Positions 21,496-32,082 of a DNA stretch of 64,000 nucleotides are shown piece after piece. The DNA lies in NCBI GenBank assembly GCA_033398695.1, contig CM065810.1, positions 144,647,858-144,711,857 of the forward strand, in the 5' to 3' direction. A program made the translations under genes and the position numbers. Each line of letters opens with the position of its first letter. Positions within the stretch are counted from its first letter, which is position 1. Source of the DNA: Orobanche coerulescens. Lineage: Eukaryota > Streptophyta > Magnoliopsida > Lamiales > Orobanchaceae. The notes under the pieces are model-generated. The model was not told the DNA's origin. It saw only the letters and a list, made by a program, of their open reading frames with translations, and searched no databases.

Positions 21496-21772
21496 CTTCT
21501 TTCGGTCTATTCCCGGGCCGTCCAACGGCAATTCGAGGCTAGATTTTCGATCGGATATCCAATATCAATATTTTCCAACTTTCATATCTTCAATATAAAT
21601 CACATTTCTCAGAAATTAAAGATTTATATTTCGACATAATCTTATTAAAAATATAACTACAACGAACGAAAAAACATACACCACGATTATGACTATAAAT
21701 GATTCCAAATCATTCACCATCAAATCAAGCATTCCAAATGCAAAATATCGTATTTACGATCGCAAAACCTAC

Positions 21773-21784
21773 GCTCCGATACCA
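21773..21784 (-). promoter_or_regulatory. Cop2 primer-binding site
   Basis: Minus-strand TGGTATCGGAGC starting one base after the 5' LTR end; complementary to the 3' end of initiator-Met tRNA with one variant base (canonical plant PBS TGGTATCAGAGC). This fixes 21786-23746 as the 5' LTR. Confidence 0.85.
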
Positions 21785-21785
21785 C

Positions 21786-23746
21786 TGTTGGGATTCAGTG
21801 CCTAAAACAAAGGCCCAACGGAAGCGGTAAAACGAAAATTAATTCGATCCGAATCCCTACGAGGATCGATCAAGCTGCGTATATACGAATATAAAATGAA
21901 AACAAGGAAGATTAGAAATCATACCCCCGTAGTCCGTTGATTAAATAGTGTACTCCTTGAATACGATTCCCCAAGCTTTAGATGCTCTTCCCACAAATCC
22001 GATTCTTCAAGTTCTTGAATGATCCAACGCCAAAAGCACCGCGTCTCTACTTGCGACGCGCCGGATAAACAATCGGAATGACAATTCCTTGCTATTCTCC
22101 AAGGATACGGCTAGACCAAGGTTGTAGAAGCATTCTAAATTAAGACTACAACACTCTAAGTGTTTATTCTTATTCTCTCAATTAATCTCTCTATTTTTCT
22201 CCAAGAAAAAACTCTTAAGATGAAAGTGAAGAAGATGAAGACTTAGGAAAACAATTTTCCTTTCTCTCTCTATGATAACTCACGATTCAAGTGTGTAGGG
22301 AGGAAGTGGGAGTCTTTACATCTTATTCTAATCCTTTTCATCTCAAGACAAGAATACACCTACACTATAATGATATCACATGATATCTTGTCCCCTTGGT
22401 CATAAGTATTCCATTATAAAATGGAGACAAAGACTAAGGGAGGAGTAGGTGAGGGAGGGGGCGGCTATCTAGAAAGAAACGAACAAGTTCGGTTCGTTCC
22501 GGACTCCCGTGAGTCCAAACAGATAAACTCCAATTTCGTTCCAATGTATTTATATTAATTAATTAATTTAATTAATTAATCATATCAAATACATAATAAT
22601 ATAATTAATTTCTCCAAGAAATAATTATATTCATGAATTAAATTAATCACCAAGTAATTTATTTAATTCACTAAGTTGTAAATTAATTTATCCAATAAAT
22701 CAATTTATACATCCAATGTCCCAATAAATTAGATATCCAATATCTAATATTAATAAAGAGAAAACAAGCTCGATTCATTCCATCGTTAATCCTATTACGC
22801 GACTCGGTAAGTCCATCTCAGTTAGCAATGGGAGGAACCATAGAGTAGTAGCACCACCTAGCCAGCCTGGCAGCCTACACTGTACCCCAACTGAGAACGA
22901 ATGATAGGGGTCATTCAAAAACCATTCTGTCGTGAATACCAATATTCCCGATCAAGTTATAGGGTCACGGTCAGTCAAACCCTATCTGTACTTGACTCTA
23001 TGCACGAGTTAATGCAAATCGAGATCATCGAGCTCTCAGGTATCCAATACAACTAGATCTAATTCTTTGGCCAAAGACTTATTATCTCATCTGCCGATAA
23101 CCGCATAGGACATATAACCCGTTCTAATAGGAGAAAGAATTCTATCTTGGTATTCAGTAGAACCTGCTACTTGCGCACGTCGAGGTTGACCCCCACCTTC
23201 CAGTTTTCTGGGTCGAACTACTCTAATGAAAATCTTAATGTCACAAGCACATCCCTACTAAATCCTCAAGTCGAAGGTTCACGAATACCTATCACAACCT
23301 TTTGATTCCGTCAATGACTGTCCCAGAGTGAAATCTGTGTGACGAATCGAGGGTGAGTCGGTTCGAGTATACTAATCCAATCAGCATATCTATAACATGT
23401 GCTGCCACTAACCACTAGTGTTCGACAGGCACTCTCCAAGTCAAAGAACACGTCATACAAGTCTTCACATAAACTTAATGCCCAGTCAAGTTTCATAGAC
23501 TTGCGAATGATTAAGTATTTGAGCTATAACCTTTCCAGTGCAGATCCCCTTATCCAATAAGGAGTGGAATGTTTTGCTCTCAAATACACGGACTAGTTTC
23601 TATATATATTTATGAGTTAGGAATACCAGTGACTACCAGTTAATAAAGAAACAAACAACCGCCTTATGATAATGATTTACATAATAACAAGTACAATGCC
23701 CTCACTCAACATCCTCTGAGTGGCATTCGAGGGCATACTCCTAACA
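21786..23746 (-). repeat. Cop2 5' LTR, full length
   Basis: 1961 bp. On the minus strand it starts TGTTAGGAGTATGCCC at 23746 and ends CCCAACA at 21786. It shares its sequence with the truncated 3' LTR (6591-7795) and with the Cop3 LTR (43539-45540). AT-rich; no CpG palindrome array. The flanking pentamer on the Tat side is TTCGG. Confidence 0.92.
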
Positions 23747-24013
23747 TTCGGGTGGTAGGTCGGAGCGAGCTGTAGGCTCCTCCATTTGTCTTGTAGACGA
23801 GCCTATCAGTAGTTTAGATTGGTCGGAGCTAGGTGATATACCTTATAGCCTTTCTTCCGGCAGCCCTCTAATTATTGTAGATCCCCCGTCCCATCCCCCT
23901 TCTAGCGAGGTGACTATTACCGACCTGTTAGCCGACCCTTATCAAGCAAGCGGGGGGCTACGCGTGTCCTTTCTCCCCATACTTTATCTAGGACTAGCCC
24001 GGCCGCATTATAG

Positions 24014-25939
24014 AGTTTTATAAGATTTCTTAGGCTTCCCCCGGGGTGGGATTTTGTCACACCTCAGGCTTTTGACATCCCTGATTACCCTCCTCCAGGT
24101 CACATCACTTGGTTTGTGGACCAGGTGAACAGTGGCCTTAGCTTTCCTCGTCACTCTTTCCTTGTTTCTATTTCTACTAAAAATATAGTCTTTCTCACAA
24201 TCAATTTTCCCCGAACTCCTTTCGTTATATGGTCGGTTTTCTTATGCTATGTCACTACAAGAATGAGGAACTCGACCTATATTTCTTTTATAAGCTTTAA
24301 AGTCTCTTTTTATTTGACTTCCCGGAATGACGCCCATTTCTTTACCAACCTCCCCTCCAATGTGAAGGATTGGAGATCACGTTTATTTGTTCTCCGTCTT
24401 CCTTCTAGCGAATCTTGGGGATTTCCCACGGAATGGGTACAGGCCACCCCAATTCAGGCTCCAATCCCTAGACGTAGCTCTATCCGAGCTGGATGGGTTA
24501 ACAAGGTTTGGGAATGGAATGTCGTTTCCTATAATACCTTCCAGCTGACACATTTTCAAGACCTGCTATTTCATTGCAGGTTGAGATCGAATCCTTATCT
24601 GGCTATTCCTAACATTGGTACGTTTTAACGGCTTTGTTTATTATATTTCTATCATCACTTTTTATTTTGGCATACAAGGATGATTTAATGACCTGTTATA
24701 TTATTTTTTGTAGATCATATTATGCGGACTTGTCAGTTTGATGCCATCAAGCCTGCTGAACCTGCGAAGGACAGGGTTACTAGGTCAGTGAATCCCCCTA
24801 AAGAGAGGGCGTAGGGCTCATCTAAACCGAAACAGATGCCTACTTCTACCAAGGGGGCCAAGGTCGGGGTAACCCTACCTTCTGACCTGGCTCCCCCTTA
24901 ACCATGGGGCGGGGTCCTGTGAGTTCCTCTTTACAGCTGCAGGTCACCAAGCGAACCCGTTCACCAAGCTCCTCCGCTCCCGTGAAGTGGCCCAAGGCTA
25001 CCAGTTCTTCCAGCTCGGGTATGGATATCCTGCTGCGCTGTAAGGAGTTTGAGAAATTCCTTCCTTTTTCAGCTCGGTGATCCCTGATATGGACAGAGAG
25101 ATACTACGTAACTCTCCGCATGATACCCGTCTAGACTTGATGATGATGTATTTTGGGAAGTTAACTACCTTTATTTATTGTTTCTCTTTTCTATAGTGTT
25201 CCTATTTTTTCTTATATGAAATCATCCTTTTTCTTTCTAGCTCTACTCTACCATGGTATGCTTGGCAGAAGAGCAGAAGAGCGGAGCTTTCTCTTCTTTC
25301 CAAATGGCTCAGATGTACGCTGAGCTTAAGGCTGACTTGGAGGCGAAGGAGGATCTCAAGTTGAGGCTAGGTGAGAGGAAATATCGTCTAGATATTGCCC
25401 AAAAGAAGATCTCCGAGCGAGAGACGGTTTTGGAGCGAGCCCAAATGGCTAATGTCCAGCTGAACGAAGAGCTAAAGCTTACGAAGGCTCAGGATCAAGC
25501 AGAATATGAGAAGGTCCTCTAGCTCGAGGCTCATCTTGCAGAGGCTAAGGCTGCATCTGAGAGGATTGCGCAGCTTGAAACTCAGCTCGCGGAGGCTAGG
25601 TCTGAGGGGTCCTCGACCTATGAGCGGGGAGTCTTGGATGGCCAGCGTCGCTTCCTGACTAGTGATGTCGGGTAATCCTTCTTGGGGGCCTATCGCTCAG
25701 CCCTTCTTGCTCGTTACCATAAATCAACTGCTTACCTGGTTCGACTTGCTCCTGCTGCAACGCAGTGCTTTGATTTTGCTCTATCCCGTGCCCGCGAGCA
25801 GCTAGCGGCGTTGGGTTTTGAGGGCGAGCTGAACAGGGATGCCGCTTTGGAGGGGGATCCTGTCCCCTCGGGTTGGTCTGGTGATGTGAATGAGTCTCCC
25901 AATGCTTCTTTGTGGGAAGACGCTCTCAGGAGTCCATAA
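24014..25939 (+). pseudogene. Tat additional ORF (gypsy-type transposon domain plus coiled coil), spliced
   Basis: Runs antisense to the Tat gag-pol. Exon 1 (open from 24014 to 24617) reads LPPGWDFVTPQAFDIPDYPP, then HITWFVDQVNSGLSFP and AHFFTNLPSNVKDWRSRLF, matching the plant 'putative gypsy type transposon' domain (Pfam PF04195, recognised from memory). Joining across a GT-AG intron (24618-24713) keeps the frame (IPN-I-D-HIMRTC). A third exon from about 25241 encodes a strongly charged coiled coil (AELKADLEAKEDLKLRLGER) and an alanine-rich tail. Stops at 24812 (TAG), 24898 (TAA), 25520 (TAG) and 25673 (TAA) show it is dead. Function of such ORFs is unknown. The left end may be lost to the Cop2 insertion. 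Confidence 0.75.
24618..24713 (+). other. Predicted 96 bp intron in the Tat additional ORF
   Basis: Donor G|GTACGT, T-rich body, acceptor TTTTTTGTAG. Removing it joins codon G|AT and extends the frame for 32 further codons to the TAG at 24812. A second intron probably ends at TTCTTTCTAG (25231-25240), directly before the coiled-coil exon; its donor is uncertain. Confidence 0.65.
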
Positions 25940-26214
25940 CCGAGTCTGGTCTGGATATAGAACGGCCAACTATCCCCCTTGTTTCATCCAGCCGGGCTGA
26001 TGCTCCTGACGCTCCGTTTGGGAGGACCGATCCTAAGGCTTCCCTTCATATTCTCCCCGATATCCCGAGCCGCAGCCTATAGTTTAGTTTTGTTTGTATT
26101 ATGCTTATTCTCCTCGTTCTTTGTACTGGATTTAACGAATGTAGCTCGAATATGTAATTTCTTAAATAATGTAGTTCGGCTATGAGAATAACCTCTTTTT
26201 TTAATATAGCTCGT

Positions 26215-26605
26215 ATTTAAGGACCACTTATTAAAATCATTTATAGCCTGGCTACTTCAAACAACTCTTTGAAGTAAACAATCTTTCAAAGTTAATATAG
26301 CTCGGTTACTTCAAACGACTCTTTGAAGTAAACAACCTTTTATAGCTCGGCTACTTCAGAGAAAGTTTATCAACCTTTCGAAGTTAATATAGCTAGACTA
26401 CTTTAAACAACTCTTCGAAGTTTAACCTTTTAACTTAGCTCGGCTACTTCAAACAACCCTTCGAAGTTTAACCTTTTAACATAGCTCGGCTACTGCAAAC
26501 AACTCTTTGAAGTTAATATAGCTCGGCTACTTCAAACAACCCTTCGAAGTTTAACCTTTTAACATATCTCGGCTACTTCGAACAATTCTTTGAAGTTAAT
26601 ATAGC
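26215..26605. repeat. Tandem hairpin array in Tat 3' region
   Basis: About six to seven degenerate copies of a 55-65 bp unit beginning TAGCTCGGCTACTTCAAA. Each unit contains an inverted pair such as ACTTCAAA...TTTGAAGT separated by 5-10 bases, so it can form an 8 bp stem. Located between the additional ORF and the integrase end, where Tat elements often carry tandem repeats. Confidence 0.8.
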
Positions 26606-26644
26606 TTCGCTTGCTTTTAACGTAGTTTGCCTTTGCTTGATTTT

Positions 26645-26850
26645 GAGGGCGTTTCACCCATTAATTTTTTTTAAAGGGCAATTCACCCTTGTTCGAATTT
26701 GAAGGCATTTCACCTGTTCAGATTTTTAAGGATAGTTCACACTTGTTTGAATCTGAGGGCATTTCACCCTTTCATATTTTTAAGGGCAGTTCACCCTTGT
26801 TTGAATCTGAGGGCATTTCACCCATTCAGATTTTTAAGAGTAGAGTCTAC
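26645..26850. repeat. 54 bp tandem repeat in Tat 3' region
   Basis: Nearly four units of 54 bp, full copies at 26703-26756 and 26757-26810, each holding GGCATTTCACC and GTTTGAATCTGAG. The period is a multiple of three so a forward frame stays open, giving an 18-residue repeat, but composition and context argue it is non-coding. Confidence 0.8.
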
Positions 26851-26934
26851 AGCTCGAATTTGCACATTTGGATTCCTTTGGTAACAGACTTTCATTAAAA
26901 TATTACAGACTTTTCCCAACATTCCTTTACACAA

Positions 26935-27797
26935 AATATTTTTTCAAACGGCATATGTTCCAAGCTCTCTTAATGGGGTATACTTCCATATCTTCAAGTT
27001 GATAAGCTCCCCCTGCGTATATTCGGATTACCTTATAAGGACCTTTCCAGATTGGTTCCAGCTTCCCCGTTTTTTTAGAGCATCAGCTCGTCTGAGTACC
27101 AATTCGCCTACTTGGAATTGTCTTTTCTTCACCTTCTTATCATGAGCTGCTTTTGTCAAGTTCTTGTACCTCTCTGCTCATGCTGCAGCTATTTCCCTCC
27201 TTTCCTCTATGGTATCCAGTGCCTCCTTCATCATTTCTTCATTTTCTTCTTCATTGAATCATTGAACTCGGTGTGACATTTCCCCGACTTCTGTCGGGAT
27301 TACTGCTTAGGACCTGTACACCATACTGAAGGGTGTTTCTCCTATTAACGACCTAAGTGTGGTTCTGTAAGACCAGAGCACCGATCTGAGTTCGTCAACC
27401 CATCCCCCACCTGCTTTGTCCAGACAGGTTTTTATCCCTTGTAAGATTGTTCTATTTGTTACTTCTACATGTCCGTTGGTCTGCAGATGAGCTACCGCAG
27501 TGAATCGTTGTTTTATGTGCATTCTTTCACACCAGGATTAGGTTCTCTTTCCATTGAATTGCGTCCTATTATCCGAGATGAGTATTTCGGGTGCCCCATA
27601 TCTGTAGTAGATGTTAAACAAATATCTTATGATCTTTTTTTTGGTGATGGTGGCTACTGGCTCGTCCTCCACCATTTGCTGAAGTAGTCGATGGATACTA
27701 CTTAAAACTTCTTTCCTCTTGAGCCCACTGTGAATTGCCCAATAATGTCGATTCCCCATTTAGCATATGGGCAGGGCGCTTCCATAGTAATCATGTT
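26935..27797 (-). pseudogene. Tat integrase, C-terminal two thirds
   Basis: From the right: MITMEAPCPYAKWGIDIIGQF (first catalytic D region), YRYGAPEILISDNRTQFNGK (second D; DN where DNG is usual), HIKQRFTAVAHLQTNGHVEVTNRTILQGI (catalytic E), LWSYRTTLRSLIGETPFSMVY. The C-terminal domain follows with stops (GPYKVIRIYAGGAYQLED near 27000). It lacks the zinc domain. Joins viral-type cDNA to host DNA; here inactive. Confidence 0.85.
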
Positions 27798-27986
27798 TTC
27801 TGAATACTGGACTTTTTGTCATCCGAGCTTGTTTCGGACTTGTTTTACTCAACTCTGCGTTTATTGTTTTTTCCGTCGCTATTTGGTTCGATTATCGTAA
27901 TCGTTGTTCGGAACCGCTATTTTAGGGTTGCCGTATATCCACCTTATGTATTATGCATAGTTTGAGCTTTGTTTTACTGCACTCGC

Positions 27987-28387
27987 TAGCGCGCGCTATT
28001 TATGTTGTGTAGCGCACACTAGTGACTCGAGTACAACAGTGGCAGTAGGTTGTTTCTGCTCTCTGCTCTCTAGACGAGAAGCTTAGCGCATGCTAAATCT
28101 GTATATTAGCGCACGCTATGATTTAGACTTGGCGCACGCTGGGTGTCCGGTAGCGCGTGCTAATTCGGTAGTCCAGATTGGGATTAATGCTTCTGGACTC
28201 AGTATGGTGAACAGGTAGCGCACGCTATGGCCCAATAGCGCACGCTATCAGGGGACTGTTAGCACACGCTATTTTCTAGTAGCGCACGCTAACGGGCCAG
28301 AACTGCAAGTCCTGGACTAGTTTTGGCTGGTTAGCGAGTGCTAATCGTGAGCCGTTAGCGCACGCTAAGCCCTCTGGTTATATATAC
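27987..28387 (+). promoter_or_regulatory. ChrA U3 palindrome array and TATA box (LTR 1)
   Basis: About a dozen copies of TAGCGCACGCTA or close variants (TAGCGCGCGCTA 27987-27998; last 28356-28367), spaced 8-60 bp. They end 11 bp before TTATATATAC (28378-28387). Each word has two or three CpGs and is a near-perfect inverted repeat. Confidence 0.85.
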
Positions 28388-29779
28388 CCGAGAGTTGACC
28401 TAGATTCGCCACTTTACTCATTTTCTTCTCCTTCCCCGCAGCCGAGCGATCCTAAGGCTATTTGGAGTCGATTTCTTCTTCCAATCACTTCAAGTATCAT
28501 TTTTCTTGAGTTCTTGTAAATTAACATCTACTCGTGTTCTTCATCCTTAATCCGGGGTAATCTCCTAGAACCCTATTTTTGGGAAATTGGGGGGGTTTTG
28601 AGTTTTTGTCCGACTCGTTTCGTATTGTTGATTAATCTATGATGTATATGATTAATCTTGGTGGTATTCTTGTTTTCCCTACGAGTTCATGGTAAGTTTC
28701 GTGGTATTTGTGAAATCGAGAGGGTTCGGTTTCGATCCATCCTCATCGTTGTTTTTGTACAAACTTACATGAATTGTAGGTGGGTTTCCTGGTGTATTCC
28801 ATTTCCGTACTCGTTTATAAATGGTTGTGATTGTGTTCTTCGAATCGTTAGGTTCGGATTTAGCGGTTCCTAGCGATCGTGGTTGATTTTTCCTTTCCGT
28901 TCGTGTCGTCGTCAATTACTCAAGGCAAGTATTCTTGGAAACCTTTATGCTTAACATGAAATGGTGATGTTTTTGTGTGTGATTTTCTCACTCCGGGAGG
29001 GTCTGACGAGGCCTTGGGGGAATCCGTGACTTCACTCTGGATTCACGAGCTTGTTCGCTAGCCAGTTCGGGAGGATCCTTAGAGACTTTGAATGTGATCA
29101 GTGGCTTCACCCCGGTCCTAGGCGATGCCTGTGCGTGATTTGTTTTATGATATGGCCAGTTGGGGAGGGTCCTTAGAGGCCATGAATGGGACCAGTGGCT
29201 TAACCCCGGCCCTAGGCAAATTGATTATTAACTGTTGGTTTCCGGAAAACATATGTCTGGTTTTGGTCTTTGAATGACTTAATGCATGTACTGTGAAATG
29301 TGTAAGTGAATGGTTTGCCTTGATTACTAGTACTAGCGTAATTGCTAACCCCTTTGGGGTCCCATTTTGGGAAAATTCTTGTTATGAATTTTAGGTTATG
29401 TTCAGCCGGACAAGCAGGCACTGGGACAGTACGAGGATGCTGGCGAGGGTTGTTGACGTGTGCAAATGAGTTTCTTTATTTCCGTCGTCCATTTCGATAT
29501 GGTTGTTTTCCAACTTGTGAACTTATAGATAGTACTCGCGAGTACTGATCGGTCAAAAACTTATCCTAAAAATTAGGAGTTCTTGAGTCGCTCGCAAATA
29601 TATACGAGGTAGAAGTAGTTTGTGGTAAGTTCTACCAAGGTCTTTTCTCTCGAGGATTGTCCAATAGGGCTTCGTATAATATTTTGTTACAAATTGCGAG
29701 AAATAAATACTAAAATATTCTAAAATATATTTTTGGGTTTTTAAATATTAACTAAATTAAATTGCACTATATTTTAAAC

Positions 29780-29955
29780 TAAACTATTTTTTAATAAGAC
29801 TAGTTTATATAAGACTATTTTTAATAAGACTATTTTTATACTAGACTATTTATATTAAGACTATTTATACTAGACTATTTATATTAAGACTATTTATACT
29901 AGACTATTTATATTAAGACTATTTATATTAAGACTATTTATACTAGACTATTTTT
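29780..29955. repeat. 14-15 bp minisatellite (ACTATTTATAYTARG)
   Basis: Roughly ten alternating copies of ACTATTTATACTAG and ACTATTTATATTAAG inside the solo LTR. Pure AT-rich tandem repeat without coding potential. Confidence 0.85.
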
Positions 29956-30085
29956 AACTAGTAAAAATGAATAGAATTAAAATGAGTTGGGAATTTATAA
30001 AATCTAGGGGATTACGGGTTCATTAAATTAGGTTTTTAATTAAGTATCGGAATTGATTTATACGGATATAAAAGAAAAAATGAAT

Positions 30086-30530
30086 GTTCATCGAGTAATC
30101 AACTTTTCACCTCTGTACTTTCGTAATCAAAGATGTCTTAATCACTTTTGCTTTTTTAAGATGTTGATAACAAGATTAACACTTGATAGATTGAAAAGAT
30201 GTATTTCCAATACACTTAACAATCAATCAAGGAGGTTTCACTAGTAGAAATAGGATATGATTAATCTCTATTTAAACCAATTAGTCCTTTCATTTCTCTA
30301 ACTTGACTATTTTTAGGATAAACAATCGTTCATCGAGTAATCAACTTTTCACCTCTGTACTTTCGTAATCAAAGGTGTCTTAGCCACTTTCGCAATCTTA
30401 AGATGTTGATAACAAGATTAACATTTGATAAATTGAAAAGATATGTTTCCAATTCACTCAACAATCAATCAAGAAGGTTTCATTAGTAAAAATAGGATAT
30501 GATCAATCTCTATTTAAACCAATTAGTCCT
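30086..30530. repeat. Direct duplication of about 203 bp, period 242
   Basis: 30086-30288 and 30328-30530 align throughout (GTTCATCGAGTAATCAACTT ... AAACCAATTAGTCCT) with about a tenth of positions differing. An internal duplication of the solo LTR that predates its insertion or occurred after it; no function visible. Confidence 0.88.
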
Positions 30531-31204
30531 AAAATAGTTTAAATCAATCAAATACTCAATATATAACCTAATAGAAATCCCCCTTCCCCTAGGAAGAAAG
30601 ATTAGCTACTCATTGGTTTATATAAACTAAAATTATAATAGAAATAATTGATATGTATATAATATATATATATAGAAACTTTTAATTACTAGAACTTAAT
30701 GACAATAGATAAAATTTACTTGAATATGATGAATCAAAGTGCAAGAAACAAACTTCAAAATATAACTTCAAACTTGTTTAAAGGTTACAAGCTTTACAAA
30801 AATTGAAAGTAAAACACTAAGTAAAATACTAAGTGCTTATTGATCAAGCACTTTTCAATTACAAACTAAATGAAAGAAAAACTTCAAACCAAAAATAAAA
30901 TACAAACTAAAATTGAAAGTTCTAAGGAAAATATATTGCTAAAAGAAAGGAGTATTTCTTAGCAAGAAGATGGGTTTTAGAATTGGTAATTGGTGATTTT
31001 GCAATGGATGAAGATGTCCTTTTATAGGTGATTTTCAAGAATACAATTGATTATTTAATTCAAAATATCTATTGTAATATCATTTTTTTAATTCTTTGTT
31101 CACACTTCACCCATGTCTTTGAATTTTCAGATTTTTGATCAAAAAAATATCTTGTGGTTGAGTTCACAAGTTGGTCAAAAGTGGACTAATTTTGCATGGC
31201 ATCT

Positions 31205-31415
31205 GCTGAAAAACGGCGATGAAAAACGGCCCAGTTTGCCCCATGTTGTGCGCCGTTTTGTGGTGACTCGGTCTCTTCCGGAATACGCGCGAGGACACGA
31301 CACTAAATGTCGGTCGTGTGTGAAACGGCTCAAGACACGGCCCTTGTTGCGCCGTATGTGAAACGACCTACATAACACGGTCCTTTTTGCGCCGTGTTGT
31401 ATGGTCGTTTTGCCT
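31205..31415 (-). promoter_or_regulatory. GCCGT/ACGGC repeat block upstream of solo-LTR TATA
   Basis: Repeated AAACGGC, GCGCCGT and ACACGGNCC words in both orientations, including ACACGGTCC...GCGCCGTGTT as an imperfect inverted pair (31375-31403). On the minus strand it lies about 180-390 bp upstream of CTATAAAAGG, the same placement as the palindrome arrays of the chromovirus LTRs. Confidence 0.6.
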
Positions 31416-31850
31416 TGAAAAATTCCCGTCGTTGAATTTGATCTTGTTTTCCGTCCTTTTTTGATGCTTCATGTCAGTAATCTGTAAAATAACCATTTTT
31501 AGCTCATGTTTGGACATATCTGTAAAATATGTATTTTTAATCACAAATCAGTACAATTATGCCCGGAAAAATGAATATTTTGTATATGAATTTTAGATCA
31601 ATTATGCACTAATCAAGTACTTAGGCATTTTTACTCGAATTATGGTTTGTATTATTAAATGTTATTTATGATTGTCGGTGATGTCTGTTTTACCGGTTAT
31701 ACGTTGATTTAATTTCGTCTTGATGATGTGTATTTCCTCTCTAACCGAGATGGTTGGACCAGTGGTATTTCTTATTTAGCCTGGTGGGTCCCATGTAGGG
31801 GTCCACAACGGTGTAATATACCCTGAATATCTTGGGGGTGTTACAGAAAA

Positions 31851-31862
31851 TGGTATCAGATC
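31851..31862 (+). promoter_or_regulatory. ChrA primer-binding site
   Basis: TGGTATCAGATC begins five bases after the LTR end; matches initiator-Met tRNA 3' end for the first ten bases. Confidence 0.8.
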
Positions 31863-32082
31863 ACTAGTTTTATGGATGCCTAGGCTTGTCGGTTAATTGG
31901 GTCTAGTCGTATTTTGTATTGCACATCATCACCCCGCTGCCATCGTCTCAGTACTTCCAATGCTCGTAAGTTTTCCTTAATCGATTTCTTGTTTTCTCGT
32001 ATCGTACTTCCGTTTCTTGAACTGTGACTATTTTTCCTCTCATACTTATCATTAAATTGCTTTTGCTACCCTTATCTCCAGT

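Larger units (their letters stand above)
19536..21772 (-). other. Cop2 leader (untranslated), with insertions
   Basis: About 2.2 kb between PBS and gag, 1.66 kb after removing the MITE at 20181-20753. Contains an (AT)n run (21081-21119) and a GC-rich repeated block (21384-21495). No gene seen. The segment near 19826-19855 (ACGGTTTCTATGGTTCAT) recurs in Cop3 at 47524-47550. Confidence 0.65.
6591..23746 (-). mobile_element. Cop2: Ty1/copia retrotransposon with nested insertions
   Basis: Read on the minus strand: 5' LTR (23746 to 21786), primer-binding site, long leader, gag, protease, integrase, RT, RNase H, 3' LTR (7795 to 6591, truncated). The integrase is split by the non-coding LTR element at 9374-17501, and the leader holds a hAT-type MITE. 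The 5' LTR is full length; the 3' LTR lacks about 800 bp of its distal end, so no TSD can be checked. Frameshifts, stops and an RT deletion make it non-functional. Cop3 at 43539-47550 is the same family. Confidence 0.9.
29546..31615 (-). mobile_element. Solo LTR of unidentified family in ChrA LTR
   Basis: 2070 bp from TGATCGGTCA to CACTAATCA with a perfect 5 bp TSD AGTAC (29541-29545 and 31616-31620); the corresponding uninserted site is seen in the ChrA 3' LTR near 38665. No PBS, PPT or coding region, so a solo LTR is the simplest reading. Orientation minus is inferred from a strong TATA box (CTATAAAAGG, plus-strand 31019-31028) that follows a GC-rich repeat block on that strand. It carries an internal 203 bp duplication and a minisatellite. 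Confidence 0.8.
27798..31845 (+). repeat. ChrA 5' LTR with internal solo-LTR insertion
   Basis: Two parts, 27798-29545 and 31616-31845, about 1980 bp together, interrupted by the element at 29546-31615. Starts abruptly at a point corresponding to about 36872-36885 of the 3' LTR. Contains the palindrome array and TATA, AAGGCAAGT (28922-28930), tandem repeats with CGGGAGG/CCTAGGC (28995-29216), and the U5 end module ending GGGGGTGTTACA at 31845. Confidence 0.88.

Noticed and set aside
21298..21531. Glycine-rich 77-codon ORF on the minus strand
   Set aside because: Produced by the GC-rich repeat block; no similarity recognised.
26689..26898. Possible repeat protein with an 18-residue period
   Set aside because: The 54 bp tandem repeat keeps the frame open by chance of period; no start context and no homology.
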